Origin: Perognathus longimembris pacificus
Lineage: Eukaryota > Chordata > Mammalia > Rodentia > Heteromyidae
Length of the DNA stretch: 64,000 nucleotides
NCBI RefSeq assembly: GCF_023159225.1
Contig: NC_063166.1
Location: forward strand, 43,517,149-43,581,148
Direction of reading: 5' to 3'
Both the position numbers and the translations under genes were made by a program. Below, piece after piece: positions 1 through 10,884 of this stretch (positions are counted from its first letter, which is position 1; the number at the start of each line of letters is the position of its first letter). The notes under the pieces are model-generated. The model did not search any database and was not told the DNA's origin. It was given only the letters and a program-made list of their open reading frames with translations.

Positions 1-21
1 GCAGCACCCGCTCTGATAGGT

Positions 22-95
22 GCACTCCACACAGGTGGGTGGGCCGCCCCTCAACAGCAACACCTGCTTCAACAGGAGCACTCCACACAGGTGGG
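22..95 (+). repeat. L1 5' UTR direct repeat
   Basis: The 18-bp motif GCACTCCACACAGGTGGG occurs exactly at 22-39 and 78-95, a 56-bp period. Rodent L1 promoters are often built of tandem monomers, and this may be the last two units of such an array that starts left of the window. Confidence 0.55.
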
Positions 96-340
96 CAAGC
101 TGCCTTTCAGCAGCAAATCTCAATCTGAGAGGTGAGCTTCTCTGACCACGGTACCAAGTGGGAAAAAGAACCAAAGAAGGGAAAGTCTCCACGCCATGCT
201 GAATCAGCGACCTGCAAACCCCCACTAGGGGCACACTAGGGTCAGCACAACACAGCGTCAGGTCACTGTCCTGCAGAGAAAGACACAGAACCTACCCACC
301 CCCAAGTGCAGTGAGGGTGACCACCCCGGCAACAACCGAG

Positions 341-1717
341 ATGGTCACGCATTGGGCAGTAAGGTTCAACAGCCAAACTCAAACCCAGAGCCAGGACACA
401 AACAAGTCTCCACTCATGGACCAGTGGGAGCCAGCACAAAGCCAAGCCAAGGACACCACCTACAGATCTCCAGATGCACAAATCACAAAGAAATATTACA
501 AATTTCATGAAAGGGCAAGCCAACTCGCCAGCTCCAAAAAGCAGTACGACTGGAGAGGAGATGGAGAATAAAAAAAACAACTGAGGCTATGATAGCAGAA
601 ATGATGGAAAGCCTCAGGAATGAATTCAGAAAACAATTCCAGGAGTTTAGAATGGAACTCTCAAAGGACCTTCAGGAACTCAAGAAAGAAATAGAAGCAA
701 AAATGGATACAGTGCAAACCTCCGTTAAAGAAGACCTTAACATCCTGAGAAACAAAATGCATGAAAAAATAGATTTAAAATACAACTCTTTAAAGGAAGT
801 AATTTCCACGATCAGAGCTGATCTGGCAACCATAAATAGCTCCCTGACGGGGCTGGGGATATGGCCTAGTGGGAAGAGTGCTTGCCTCGTATACATGAGG
901 CCCTGGGTTCAATTCCCCAGCACCACATATACAGAAAACGGCCAGAAGTGGCGCTGTGGCTTAAGTGGCAGAGTGTTAGCCTTGAGCAAAAAGAAGCCAA
1001 GGACAGTGCTCAGGCCCTGAGTCCAAGCCCCAGGACTGGCAAAAAAAAAAAAAAAAAAAAAAAATAGCTCCCTGACATCCATAAACTCCACACTTGAAAC
1101 CACATCACAAAGAATAGATCATATTGAAACCCGAATCGCGCTGTTGGATGATGATGCAGCCGATAAGGACCAGAAAATTACCACACTCCAAGAAACGGTA
1201 AAACTCCAGGGCAGATTAATCAGAAGCTAGTGGACAAAGACAAGAGATATAATCTGTGCATAATTGGAATAGAAGAAGGAACTGAATACCAGAGCAGAGG
1301 ACTTCAACATATTTTCAATAGTTATTGCAGAAAACTTCCCCAATCTCACAAGGGACCTCACCCAGGTAACCAAAGCCTATAGGATGCCTGGCAGACCAGA
1401 CCCTAGAAAATCTTCGCCCAGGCACATACAAGACTTCAGATCTCAAGAATAAAGAACAAATTTTGAATGCAGCCAAAGCGAAGAAAGAGATTTACTACAA
1501 TGGGAAAAGGATCCGAATCACAGCAGACCTCTCCACACAAACCTACCACACACAAAGAGTGTGGAAGAACACAATCCAAGTCCTACAGGCCAATAATTGC
1601 CAACCCAGAATTAGATATCCAGCGAAACTAGAATTCACATTTGAGGAAAAAACCAGATCTTTCCATAGCAAAGAAGATCTAAAGGAGTATGTGAATAATA
1701 AACCAGCCTTACAGTGA
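341..1717 (+). pseudogene. L1 ORF1 (RNA-binding nucleic-acid chaperone), broken
   Basis: An upstream open stretch (first ATG at 341) stops at 569-571. The reading continues one frame over, where a coiled-coil-like segment rich in E, K and L begins near 589. The coiled coil is cut at 848 by a SINE. Downstream several further frameshifts occur, and the C-terminal domain is readable from about 1463 to the stop at 1717, with the family ending NKPALQ. ORF1p normally forms trimers and binds L1 RNA; this copy cannot. The exact original start is uncertain because the N-terminal part of ORF1 varies between L1 lineages. Confidence 0.8.
849..1063 (+). mobile_element. Family-A SINE inside L1 ORF1
   Basis: ID-derived dimer starting GGGGCTGGGGATATGG and ending in a poly(A) run. 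A 15-bp target duplication AAATAGCTCCCTGAC lies at 834-848 and 1062-1076, so the insertion postdates the L1. Confidence 0.93.
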
Positions 1718-1866
1718 ATTCTAAGAGGGGAACCCCACCCAACAGAAATTGTACAGAACACACAGACAGAAACAGAAAGAAACTACAATAGCCAGAGCCC
1801 AACAGAAAGAGCAGCTCATTAAAGACAACAACAAAAAAAGGAGAGGAAAAACAGCCTAACAGGAAA

Positions 1867-4800
1867 ATGGAAGGGGAAAAAACACTCTTATCCTTGATCT
1901 CTTTGAATATAAACAGCATAAACTCTCTGATAAAGAGGAGCAGACTGACAGAGTGGATCCACAAACAAAAAGTTGCCATCTGTTCTCTTCAAGAGACCCA
2001 TCCTACAGCAAGGGATAAAAACAGGCTCCAAATGAAAGGATGGAGCAAGATCTTCCAAAAAACACACCTACCAAAACGGCAGGAGTTGCCATCCTGATTT
2101 CAGACAAGCTGGACTTCTCATTAAAATCAACTCAAAAAGACAAAGAAGGACACTACATTTTAATACAAGGAAAAATCCAGAATCAAGACATTATGGTGAT
2201 AAATGTATACTCACCGAACAAAAGAGTCCCTACGTATGTCAATCAAATTCTCACAGAACTACAGAGCAAGACAGACCCAAACACAATCATAGTGGGTGAC
2301 TTTAATACCCCACTCTCTCCAAGAGACAGATCCAACACCCAGAGGATTAGCAAGGGAGATGAGGACCTTAGTAACACCATATCCCAAATGGATCTGATAG
2401 ATCTGTACAGAGTCTTTCACCCTACAGAGACCCAATACACCTTCTTCTCAGCAGCCCATGGATCATACTCCAAAATAGACCATGTCATAGCCCACACAAA
2501 GAACCTCAGCAAATACAAAAGTATTGACATCATCCCATGTATTATATCTGACCACAGTGGAATAAAGGTAACCCTCAATAACAAAGGATACCACAGAGGC
2601 TATACATATTCTTGGAGGCTAAACCCCTCACTGTTATCTAACACTTGGGCCACAGACCAAATTAAAGATGAAATTAATGAATTCATAAGCCACATGACAA
2701 TGAAAATACATCACAAAGAAACCTATGGGACACAGCTAAGGCAGTACTGAGGGGCAAGATCATTGCCCTCAGCACTCACATTAAAAGAATGGAAGCAGAG
2801 CAGGTGAATAACCTCACGATGAAACTAAAACAATTGGAGAAACAAGAAATGATTGAATCTAAAATGACTAGGAGGAGAGAGATCACAAAGGTTAAAGAAG
2901 AGATAAATCTGATTGAAAATAGAAAGACCATTCAACAAATAAATAAGACTAAAAACTGGTTCTTTGAGGAAATAAATAAAATTGACAGACCCCTCGCAAG
3001 ACTTACAAAAAAAGAAGAGAAGAGACTCATATACGTAAAATCAGGGACTCCACCAGAAAAACTACAACAAATACACACGATATTCAAACAATCATAAGGA
3101 ACTATTTCCAGAACCTCTACTCACTAAAAAACAATAATTTTACAGAAATGGATCAATTCTTAGAGAAGTATAAACTGCCCAAACTGAATCAAGAAGAAAT
3201 AAATCAACTAAATAAAACAATAACTTACAGTGAGATACAGGGGGTAATCAAGAGCCACCCAACAAAGAAAAGCCCAGGCCCAGACGGATTCACCAACGAA
3301 TTCTATAAAAACCTTTAGTGAGGAGCTAATACCAATACTCCTCAAACTCTTCCGCGAAATGGAAACAGAGGGAGAAATCCCAAACCCATTCTATGAAGCT
3401 AATATTATACTCATCCCCAAACCAGGCAAAGACCCAACCAAGAAAGAGAACTACAGACCAATATCACTAATGAACACAGATGCAAAGCTCCTCAATAAAA
3501 TATTAGCTAACAGGATCCAGAAACTGATCAAGAAAATTATACATCATGACCAAGTAGGCTTCATCCCACAGTCACAAGGATGGTTCAACATCCGTAAATC
3601 AATCAACGTAATTCACCACATAAACAGAACTAAAATCAAGAATCACATTGTTATCTCAGTCGATACCCAAAAAGCCTTTGATAAAATACAACATCCATAC
3701 TTATTAAAAGCTCTGGAGAGAACAGGAGTAGATGGAACATTCCTCAAAACAATAAAAGCCATATACAACAGACCAACTGCTAATATCATATTAAATGGGG
3801 AGAAACTAAAATCATTCCCCCTAAACTCAGGAACAAGACAAGATGCCCAATCTCCCCACTTCTTTTTTTTTTTTTTTTTTTTTTTTGGCCAGTCCTGGGC
3901 CTTGGACTCAGGGCCTGAGCACTGTCCCTGGCTTCTTCCTGCTCAAGGCTAGCACTCTGCCACCTGAGCCACAGTGCCCCTTCTGGCCGTTTTCCATATA
4001 TGTGGTGCTGGGGAATCGAACCAAGAGCTTCATGTGTTGGAGGCAAGCACTCTTGCCACTAGGCCATATTCCCAGCCCTCCCCACTTCTTTTCAACATAC
4101 TGCTGGAATCCCTAGCCATAGCAATAAGGCAAGAGGAGGACATCAAAGGGATCCACATCGTCAAGGAAGAAATCAAGCTATCCCTATTCACAGATGACAT
4201 GATCTTATATCTGAAGGACTCAAAAAACTCAGTCCCCAAACTCCTACACCTAATAAAACATTTTGGCAAAGTAGCAGGATACAAAATCAATCCACAAAAG
4301 TCAGCAGCTTTTCTGTATACCAACAATGTTCAAACAGAAAAGGATTTATGGAAACAATTCCATTTACAGTAGCCAAAAAAAGAATAAATAATTTAACCAA
4401 GGACGTGACGGACCTATTTAATGAAAACTATAAAAATCTAATAAGGGAAATCAAAGAAGACACAAGGAGATGGAAAGACCTCCCATGCTCATGGGTAGGC
4501 AGAATCAATATAGTCAAAATGGCCATATTGCCCAAATTGTTATACAAATTCAATGCAATCCCCATCAAAATCCCAGCTACATTCTTCACTGAAATAGAGA
4601 AAGCAATCCATAAATTCATATGGAACAGCAAAAGACCTAGAATAGCCAAAGCAATTTGAGGCAAAAAAAGCAGTGCAGGAGATATCACAATACCAGACTT
4701 CAAGCTCTACTATAGAGCCATCATAACAAAAACATCCTGGTATTGGTATAAAAACAGACCTGAAGACCAATGGAATAGAATTGAAGACCCAGAAATAAAT

Positions 4801-5903
4801 CTGCATACTTACAGTCAGCTGATATTCGACAAAGGAGCTAAAGACATACAATGGAAAAAACAGAGCCTCTTCAACTACTGGTGCTGGGAAAACTGGGCAG
4901 CCATTTGCAGAAAACTCAAAGTAGACTCTAGCCTATCACCATGCACCAAGATCAACTCAAAATGGATCAAGGACTCAACATCAGACCTGAATCCTTGAAA
5001 CTACTGAAGGACAGAGTAGGAAAGACGTTAGAACTTATAGGCACAGGAAGGAACTTCCTGAACAGAGTCCCAGGGGCACAACAGATAGGGGAGAGACTCA
5101 ACAAATGGGACTACTACAAAATAAAAAGGTTTTGCACAGCTAAGGACATAGCCACCAAACTAGAAAGACAGCCAACCATATGGGAAAGGATCTTTACCAG
5201 CACAGCAACAGACAAAGGCCTAATATCTGTCATCTATAGATAACTCAAAAAACTAAGCCCCTCCAAGCCCAGTAAACCAATTAGGAAATGGGCAAAGGAG
5301 CTAAAGAGAGACTTCACAAGAGAAGAGATAACAATGGCAAAGAAACATATGAGGAAATGTTCAACCTCCCTGGCAGTAAAGGAAAATGCAAATAAAAACA
5401 ACCCTGAGATACCACCTCACTCCAGTTAGAATGGCCTATACTTTGAACTCAGGCAACAACAAATGCTGGAGGGGGTGTGGGGAAAGAGGAACCCTTCTCC
5501 ATTGTTGGTGGGAGTGCAAATTAGTACAGCCACTTTGGAGAACAGTATAAAGTTTTCTCAAAAAACTCAACATAGACCTCCTTATGACCCAGCCATACCA
5601 CTCCTAGGCATCTATCCTGAACAACAGGCCTCAAGATATCAAAAAGTCATCTGCACTTCCATGTTTATCATTGCACAACTTACAATAGCCAAAATATGGA
5701 AACAACCCAGATGCCCCTCCACAGATGAATGGATCCAAAAAATATGGTACCTATACACAATGGAATACTACATAGCGATTAGGAATGGTGAAATATTGTT
5801 ATTTGCAGGGAAATGGTCAGTACTTGAACAAATAATGTTGAGCAAGACAAGCCTAGCACACAGAAAACAAAGGGGCATGATCTCCTTGATATATGACTGT
5901 TAA
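1867..5903 (+). pseudogene. L1 ORF2 (endonuclease and reverse transcriptase), broken
   Basis: The ORF starts at ATG 1867 with the apurinic-endonuclease-like domain; the frame shifts near 2075 and continues to about 2750. Recognisable endonuclease motifs include GDFNT (about 2297) and SDHSG (about 2548). A linker (2789-3097) and the reverse transcriptase follow. The RT palm is seen as [20 protein letters not shown] near 3411, and the catalytic box reads FTDDM (about 4190), where most L1s have FADD. A SINE at 3867-4078 splits the RT. Further stops occur around 3318, 4370, 4657 and 5240. The C-terminal domain is readable to the stop at 5901-5903. The enzyme normally nicks target DNA and primes reverse transcription of L1 and SINE RNA; this copy is dead. 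Confidence 0.9.
3867..4078 (-). mobile_element. Family-A SINE inside L1 RT domain
   Basis: Reverse-oriented ID dimer with a long T tract on the left. Target duplication TCCCCACTTCTTTT at 3853-3866 and 4079-4092. Confidence 0.93.
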
Positions 5904-6392
5904 GGTGGAGGGAGGGGGAGACAGTAGAGACCAGGTCTGTGCAACCAAAAACTTCTTCTCAAATGGTATTGCCCACAGGTTTGGGTCAGTGACCCTACAT
6001 TATGTAACTAAAACCAAACAATTACTCAACATATAAAGGTCAAAAATAGACCTCTCAGTGTATCACAATAGCTCAGAAGCTATGTATGTACATTCATATA
6101 AGAGAAGGATAAGCAAACCCTATTGCCAACATTACATTTCAAGCCCTAGGCGAATTTCCTTTGGCGTAGGCCACGTGGCTACTGTATATGTTTTTGGTAC
6201 ACTGTGTATTGTATATATGTCTACTTGACCTAGGGTAGGGAAAGAAAAACAGGGTGTAAGATATCACAAGATATGCACACACTACCCTACTATGTAACTG
6301 TACCCCGTTTGCACAACATCTTGTCAGAAAAATTTGTTTAATAAATAAATAAATTATTTTTTAAAAATTCATTAAGAAAGCTGGGTACATCG

Positions 6393-6613
6393 GGTACCAG
6401 TGGCTCACGCCTGTATTCCTAGCTATTCAGGAGGCTGAGATCTGAAGATCGTGATTCAAAGCCAGCCAGGGCAGGAAAATCTATGAGACTCTTATCCCCA
6501 ATAAGCCACCAGAAAACTGGAAGTGGTGCTGTGGCTCAAAGTGGTAGAGAGCTAGCCTTGAGCTGAAGAGCTCAGGGACAGTGCCCAGGCCCAGAGTTCA
6601 AGCCCCACAACGA
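6393..6613 (+). mobile_element. Family-B SINE (B1-dID-like)
   Basis: B1-like left half (GGCTCACGCCTGTA, then GCTATTCAGGAGGCTGAGATC) joined to an ID-like right half ending AGTTCAAGCCCCACAACGA. Its 3' end leads directly into the AGG repeat. Confidence 0.85.
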
Positions 6614-6778
6614 AGGAGGAGGAGGAGGAGGAGGAGGAGGAGGAGGAGGAGGAGGAGGAGGAGGAGGAGGAGGAGGAGGAGGAGGAGGAGGAGGAGGAGG
6701 AGGAGGAAGATGTGGGAGGAGGAGGGGGAGGAGGGGGAGGAGGAGGGGGAGGAGGGGGAAGAGGAGGAGGAGGAGGAG
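6614..6778 (+). repeat. (AGG)n purine tract
   Basis: Perfect AGG triplets to about 6708, then an irregular G-rich GGA/GGG stretch, all on one strand. The run is long enough for G-quadruplex or triplex formation and is likely length-variable. Confidence 0.95.
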
Positions 6779-6785
6779 CAGCAGC

Positions 6786-7013
6786 AGCTGGGTGCTAGTG
6801 GTTCATGACTGTAATCCAGCTATTCAGGAGGCTGAGATCTGAGGATCACAGTTCACAGCCAGCCTAGGCAGGGAAGTCCATCAGACTCTAACTTCCAATT
6901 AACCACCAGAAAACTGAAAGTGGTGCTCAAAGTGTTAGAGCACTAGCTATGAGAAAAAGAGCTCAGGGACACCTTCCAGACCCTGAGTTCAAGTCCCATA
7001 ACTGACAACAACT
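6786..7013 (+). mobile_element. Family-B SINE
   Basis: Complete B1-dID-like copy beginning GCTGGGTGCTAGTGG and ending at an AACTGACAACAAC tail, immediately after the purine tract. Confidence 0.82.
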
Positions 7014-7034
7014 TGTTAACAAAACTTTTTTTGG

Positions 7035-7218
7035 GGGGTGGAGGGCTGAGACTGAGGCTTCTGTTCTAGCTTGGCTTTTTCCTTTCAAGACTGGGGCATT
7101 TTGCTAGTTACATAAGAGACTCTCAAATTCATCTACTGGGCCTGGCTATGAACTTGGATCCTCAGATCTGAGCCTCTTAAAGGAGATAGCATTACAGGCA
7201 TTACCACCAGCACTAGGC
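7035..7218 (-). mobile_element. Old family-B SINE
   Basis: Diverged reverse copy. GATCCTCAGATCTGAGCCTC and ATTACAGGCATTACCACCAG match the B1-derived end. Confidence 0.6.
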
Positions 7219-7316
7219 TTAGGAAAACTCTTTTAAACTCAATCAAACACAACACACTGTGTTGTCCCTAGTGGCTAGCTGTCCTCCTTTGAAATGCATG
7301 AAAATAAGAATTATGA

Positions 7317-7400
7317 GCTGGAGGTGTGGCTCAAGTGGTCTAGCCACAAGTGAGGCTCTGAATTCAATCCCTGGTACTATAACACAAAGAGAGAAAGAGA
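7317..7400 (+). mobile_element. ID-like SINE monomer
   Basis: GGAGGTGTGGCTCAAGTGGT then TTCAATCCCTGGTA resemble the A and B boxes of a tRNA-derived ID unit, followed by an AGAGAG tail. Confidence 0.5.
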
Positions 7401-7504
7401 GAGAGGGAGGAGGGATCAGGGCTTTTTCAAGCTTTGAGACAGTATCCAGACTAGTTCTACTTGTACAGGAATTGCAAGCCTTGAATTTCTCCATCTAGGC
7501 CCTC

Positions 7505-7612
7505 TGCTGACTTTGGGTATATAATTGCTTGTCTGACCTGTTTTCCTACCTATAAAATGGAACGAAGAGAACCAAGCAGATCAGGTTGCTGCAAAGAGTA
7601 ACAAATGAAAGG
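7505..7612 (+). mobile_element. Possible MIR relic
   Basis: TTTTCCTACCTATAAAATGG resembles the MIR core segment. Highly diverged, so tentative. Confidence 0.35.
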
Positions 7613-7911
7613 GTTGTAAATCATGATACAGGTGTTGTAGAAATGCCTCCTAGGAATGGCTCACCTTTTGCAAAGAGGCATTGCTGTAGAATGAAAATGA
7701 GCCTTTGGAGATGTGTTGAAATCCTAGTCTCTTTGCTGAGCCAGCTATGTGTTCTGAAGCAAATCACTCAACTACTCAGGCCAGATTGTTCACTGCAGAT
7801 ACTGGTTAGCAATATCGGCATTGCAGAACTTAATAAAAATCTAGATTTGTGTCACTTTTTCCATTGCTCTCCCCATTATTACCCTCCTCTCTGATCCTTA
7901 GAATTTTTTTT

Positions 7912-8283
7912 TAATGCCAGTACTGGGTTTGAACTCAGGTTCTTGTACTCTGTTTTGTTTTGTTTTTTTTTTCTATCAAGACTGGAGCTCTGGAGAGGGG
8001 AGGCGGGGAGAAAATGAGGGAGGAGGTAACAAGTTGGACAAGAAATGTACTCACTGCCTTACATATGAAACTGTAACCCCTCTGTACTCCACTTTGACAA
8101 TAAAGGGGGGGGGGGAAACTGGAGCTTTACCCTTTGACCCACACCTTCACTTCTGGCTTTTTTCTGGTTAATTGGAGATAAGTGTCTCACAGACTTTCCT
8201 GCTCAGGCTGGCTTTCAACTATGATTCTCAGATCTCAGCCTACTGCATAGCTAGGATTACAGGCATGAGCCACTAGTGCCCAA
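7912..8283 (-). mobile_element. Family-B SINE interrupted by a short retroposon
   Basis: Right-half sequence (about 7912-7988) and left-half sequence (about 8117-8283) are separated by a family-C insertion flanked by the repeated ACTGGAGCT. Confidence 0.8.
7989..8116 (+). mobile_element. Family-C short retroposon
   Basis: A module of about 128 bp: G-rich start, GAGGGAGGAGGTAACAAGTT, then TGTACTCACTGCCTTACATA, CTGTAACCCCTCTGTAC and a terminal ACAATAAAG followed by a G run. It is bounded by a 9-bp duplication ACTGGAGCT (7980-7988 and about 8117-8125). The 3' end resembles the end of the L1 at 6285-6345, so it may be a heavily 5'-truncated L1 relative. Confidence 0.65.
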
Positions 8284-8724
8284 CTATAGAACTTTTCTGA
8301 GAGTTAAATGAGATCATGGGTGGAGAATGTGGGATTATAATAGGTGCTCAAAGTTATGTTTCCCTTCCATTCCTGACCCAGCAGTTTATATAAGGTAGAC
8401 CACTCAGGCTATATTTTTTGTTATTGTTTCTTAGAATAAACACTGCTTCCTCCCCAAATAGCAATGACAAAAGTCAGATAAAACTTTCTCTCCTTCTCAT
8501 GCATCACAATGCTAATAGATATTTGCTGCACTGGACATCCAGTCTCTTTCTTTCCTGTTGTCCTGCTGTCCTAAATCCATGGCTTCCATCTTACAGTTTA
8601 AACTGTAGTTAGGAGTTCCAGCTTACAGGAAGGACAGAGAGGGGCTAGCAAGCCCTTCCTCCCTTGAGGATCCAGCCAGCACTCACCTTGCAGGCTAAAA
8701 AGCAGAGATACATGAAAAACCTCC

Positions 8725-8860
8725 AGTCTGGAAGCCCAGCCCTCTCTCTAGCTGTGTGGCCTTGACCAAGTCACTTAAAGTCTCTGTTCCTCTGTTTCCT
8801 AACACTTCGTGAAGTTATTGTGGAAACTAAGTGGTTGGAATGGCTACATAGCATATCCCT
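8725..8860 (+). mobile_element. MIR relic
   Basis: CTAGCTGTGTGGCCTTGACC, AAGTCACTTAAAGTCTCTG and CTCTGTTTCCT follow the MIR core consensus closely. Confidence 0.75.
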
Positions 8861-8874
8861 GAGAGTATAGCCCT

Positions 8875-9082
8875 TAAACCACCAGATTTGTACAAAAAAA
8901 TATATTTATGTAGTCTTTAAGAATTGCTGGCAAATAAAAGGTAAGGTGTACTATAAAATTGTTGTGGATATCCTATTGCTTATTTGTTTATGCCAAGAAT
9001 CACGTCGTACTTTATTTTGTCTTTTATCTCCAGACTGAGTCCCCTTGACTAGAGAATAACTGTTCTTTTGGTCCTGGCCTGG
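8875..9082 (+). repeat. Left arm of a 205-bp inverted repeat
   Basis: Reverse complement of 10200-10404 with about five mismatches and two small indels by eye (about 97% identity). It starts TAAACCACCAGATTTGTAC and ends GGTCCTGGCCTGG. It is not part of SINE families A or B and is not recognised as a known repeat. Confidence 0.9.
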
Positions 9083-9215
9083 TCATTTTTATTTGTTTAG
9101 TTACATGATCAAACCTAACTACAAGGGAATATGGGAAATACTTGTTTCTAGATGGTGTTGTACTCAGCTAAAACTTTAGAATTCTTCTGTGTGTGTTCGT
9201 GTGTGTATGTGTGTG

Positions 9216-9442
9216 TGTGTGCCTGTAGGAGGCCTTGAACTCAGGTCTTGGGCACTGTTCCTTAGCTTTTTGGCTCCAAGCTGGTACTCTACCACCACAG
9301 CTCCACTTCCAGCCTGTTGGTGGCTTATTGGAGATAAGTGTCTCAAGGACTTTCCTGCCTGGGATGGCTTTGAACTATGATACTCAGATCTCAGCCTCCT
9401 GAATAGCTAGGATTACAGACACAAGCCACTGTTGCCCAGCTA
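9216..9442 (-). mobile_element. Family-B SINE with (TG)n tail
   Basis: Full reverse copy. Its 3' end abuts a TG-rich run at 9189-9222. It lies in the spacer of the inverted repeat. Confidence 0.85.
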
Positions 9443-9609
9443 TCTTAATTAGCCCACATGTATTCCTCCCTGTGTTCTGGGGTGAATGGGAACTACTCCT
9501 GGAGATAGAAGGTAACAATAACAATGAAGAATCTTTGTCTCCGTTGTCCAGGAATATTGTTTACAGCCCTACAATGCTCTGGTTTTGTGAAAAACATCAT
9601 TTCTTTTGT

Positions 9610-9846
9610 GTGTATGAGCCAGAACTGGGGCTTAAACTCAAGGCCTGGGATGCTGTCCCTGAGCCTTTGTGCTCAAGGCTAGCACCGTACCAGTTTGAGC
9701 CACAGCTCCACTTCCAGCTTTTTGGTGGTTAAAATAGAAATAAGAATCCTATGATCTGTACTGTCCAGACTGGCTTTGAACCATGATCTTCAGATCTCAG
9801 CCTCCTGAGTGGCTAGGATTGTTAGTATGAGCCACCTGCACCCAGC
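9610..9846 (-). mobile_element. Family-B SINE
   Basis: Full reverse copy, moderately diverged, ending CACCTGCACCCAGCA. Second SINE in the inverted-repeat spacer. Confidence 0.85.
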
Positions 9847-10199
9847 AAAGCATCCTTTCTCCTCCCTCCTCTCCTGAGCTCTTGTTGCATGCTTAACATC
9901 TGGCCAGGACTGTAACATGGTCTAGCGTCTTCAGTTGACTCTGCTCTCTAGCAGCTTCTGATACTTCTTACAGCTCTCCCAGGTAAGGCCCCAGAATCCT
10001 TTACTCTTGTGAAGGGGGCTCCCCAGCTCCTCACACCAACCCCCACACTCTGACTGAGCCAGGAGAGCTGACAGGCTTCTCTGGTTACAGATGCTTCAGG
10101 TCAACAGAGGGGTTTGTCATCTAGTAATTAGCCTGATGCTACTATTACTTCAGCTCATGCAACTGAGGCCTTGTAGCCAAACCCAGCTCCCAAGCAAGT

Positions 10200-10404
10200 C
10201 CAGGCCAGGACCAAAAGAACAGTTACTCTAGTCAAGGGGACTCAGTCTGGAGATAAAAGACAAAAGAAAGTACAACATGATTCTTCGCATAAACAAATAA
10301 GCAATAGGATATCCACAACAATTTTATAGTACATCTTACCTTTTATTTGCCAGCAATTCTTAAAGACTACATAAATATATTTTTTGTACAAATCTGGTGG
10401 TTTA
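10200..10404 (-). repeat. Right arm of the 205-bp inverted repeat
   Basis: Inverted copy of 8875-9082. The arm ends at GGTGGTTTA, exactly where the next family-A SINE was inserted. Confidence 0.9.
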
Positions 10405-10620
10405 GGGCCTGGGAATATGGCTTAGTGGTAGAGTGCTTGCCTAGCATGCACAAAGCCCTGGGTTCAAATCCTTAGTACCACATAAACAGAAAAAGCCAGA
10501 AGTGGCGCTGTGACTCAAGTGTTAGAGCACTAGCCTTGAGCACAGAAAGGCTCAGGGGCAGAGCCCAGGCCCTGCGTTCAAGCCCCAGGACCAGCAAAAA
10601 AAAAAAAAAAAAAAAAAAAA
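10405..10620 (+). mobile_element. Family-A SINE
   Basis: Complete ID dimer with a 26-base A tail. The short target duplication GGTGGTTTA (10396-10404 and 10621-10629) coincides with the end of the inverted-repeat arm. Confidence 0.9.
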
Positions 10621-10649
10621 GGTGGTTTACTTATGCTTTTCTCTATTTG

Positions 10650-10884
10650 TTTATTTCGTGCTATTACTGGGGCTTGAACTCAGGGCCTGGGCGCTGTCCC
10701 TTATCTTTTTCACTCAAGGCTGGCTCTCTACTGCTTCATCTACTGCTCCACTTCTGGCTTATTAGTGGTTAGTTGGAAATGAGGGTTTCATGGATTTTCC
10801 TGCCTGCGCTGGCTTCATATTGTGATCCTCATATTTTAGCCTCCTGAGTAGCTAGGCCTACAGGTCTAAGCTATTGGCACCTAA
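10650..10884 (-). mobile_element. Family-B SINE
   Basis: Reverse copy from TTACTGGGGCTTGAACTC to AGCTATTGGCACCTAAC. Confidence 0.82.

Larger units (their letters stand above)
1..6360 (+). mobile_element. LINE-1 element, near full length, decayed
   Basis: The segment reads in order as an L1 5' UTR tail, ORF1, ORF2 and a 3' UTR ending in an AATAAATAAATAAA tail near 6340-6356. Both ORFs contain frameshifts and stops, and two family-A SINEs have inserted (849-1063 and 3867-4078), each with target-site duplications. The left end is cut by the window edge, so the true 5' end is unseen. It cannot encode working proteins, but the decay is modest, suggesting a lineage-specific rather than mammal-wide L1. 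Confidence 0.93.
7695..8365 (+). mobile_element. MIR relic split by a family-B SINE
   Basis: Left part has AATCCTAGTCTCTTTG and AAGCAAATCACTCAAC. The right part after the SINE has GAGAGTTAAATGAGATCATG and ATAGGTGCTCAAAG, in the order of a MIR consensus. Whether both halves belong to one copy is inference. Confidence 0.4.

Noticed and set aside
1..6360. L1 as a potentially active source element
   Set aside because: Multiple frameshifts, stops and two SINE insertions break both ORFs.
6614..6778. CRISPR-like or satellite array
   Set aside because: Simple triplet repeat without spacers, in a mammalian genome; no CRISPR array is expected or present.
6581..6808. Arginine-rich open frame
   Set aside because: It is a translation of the AGG repeat.
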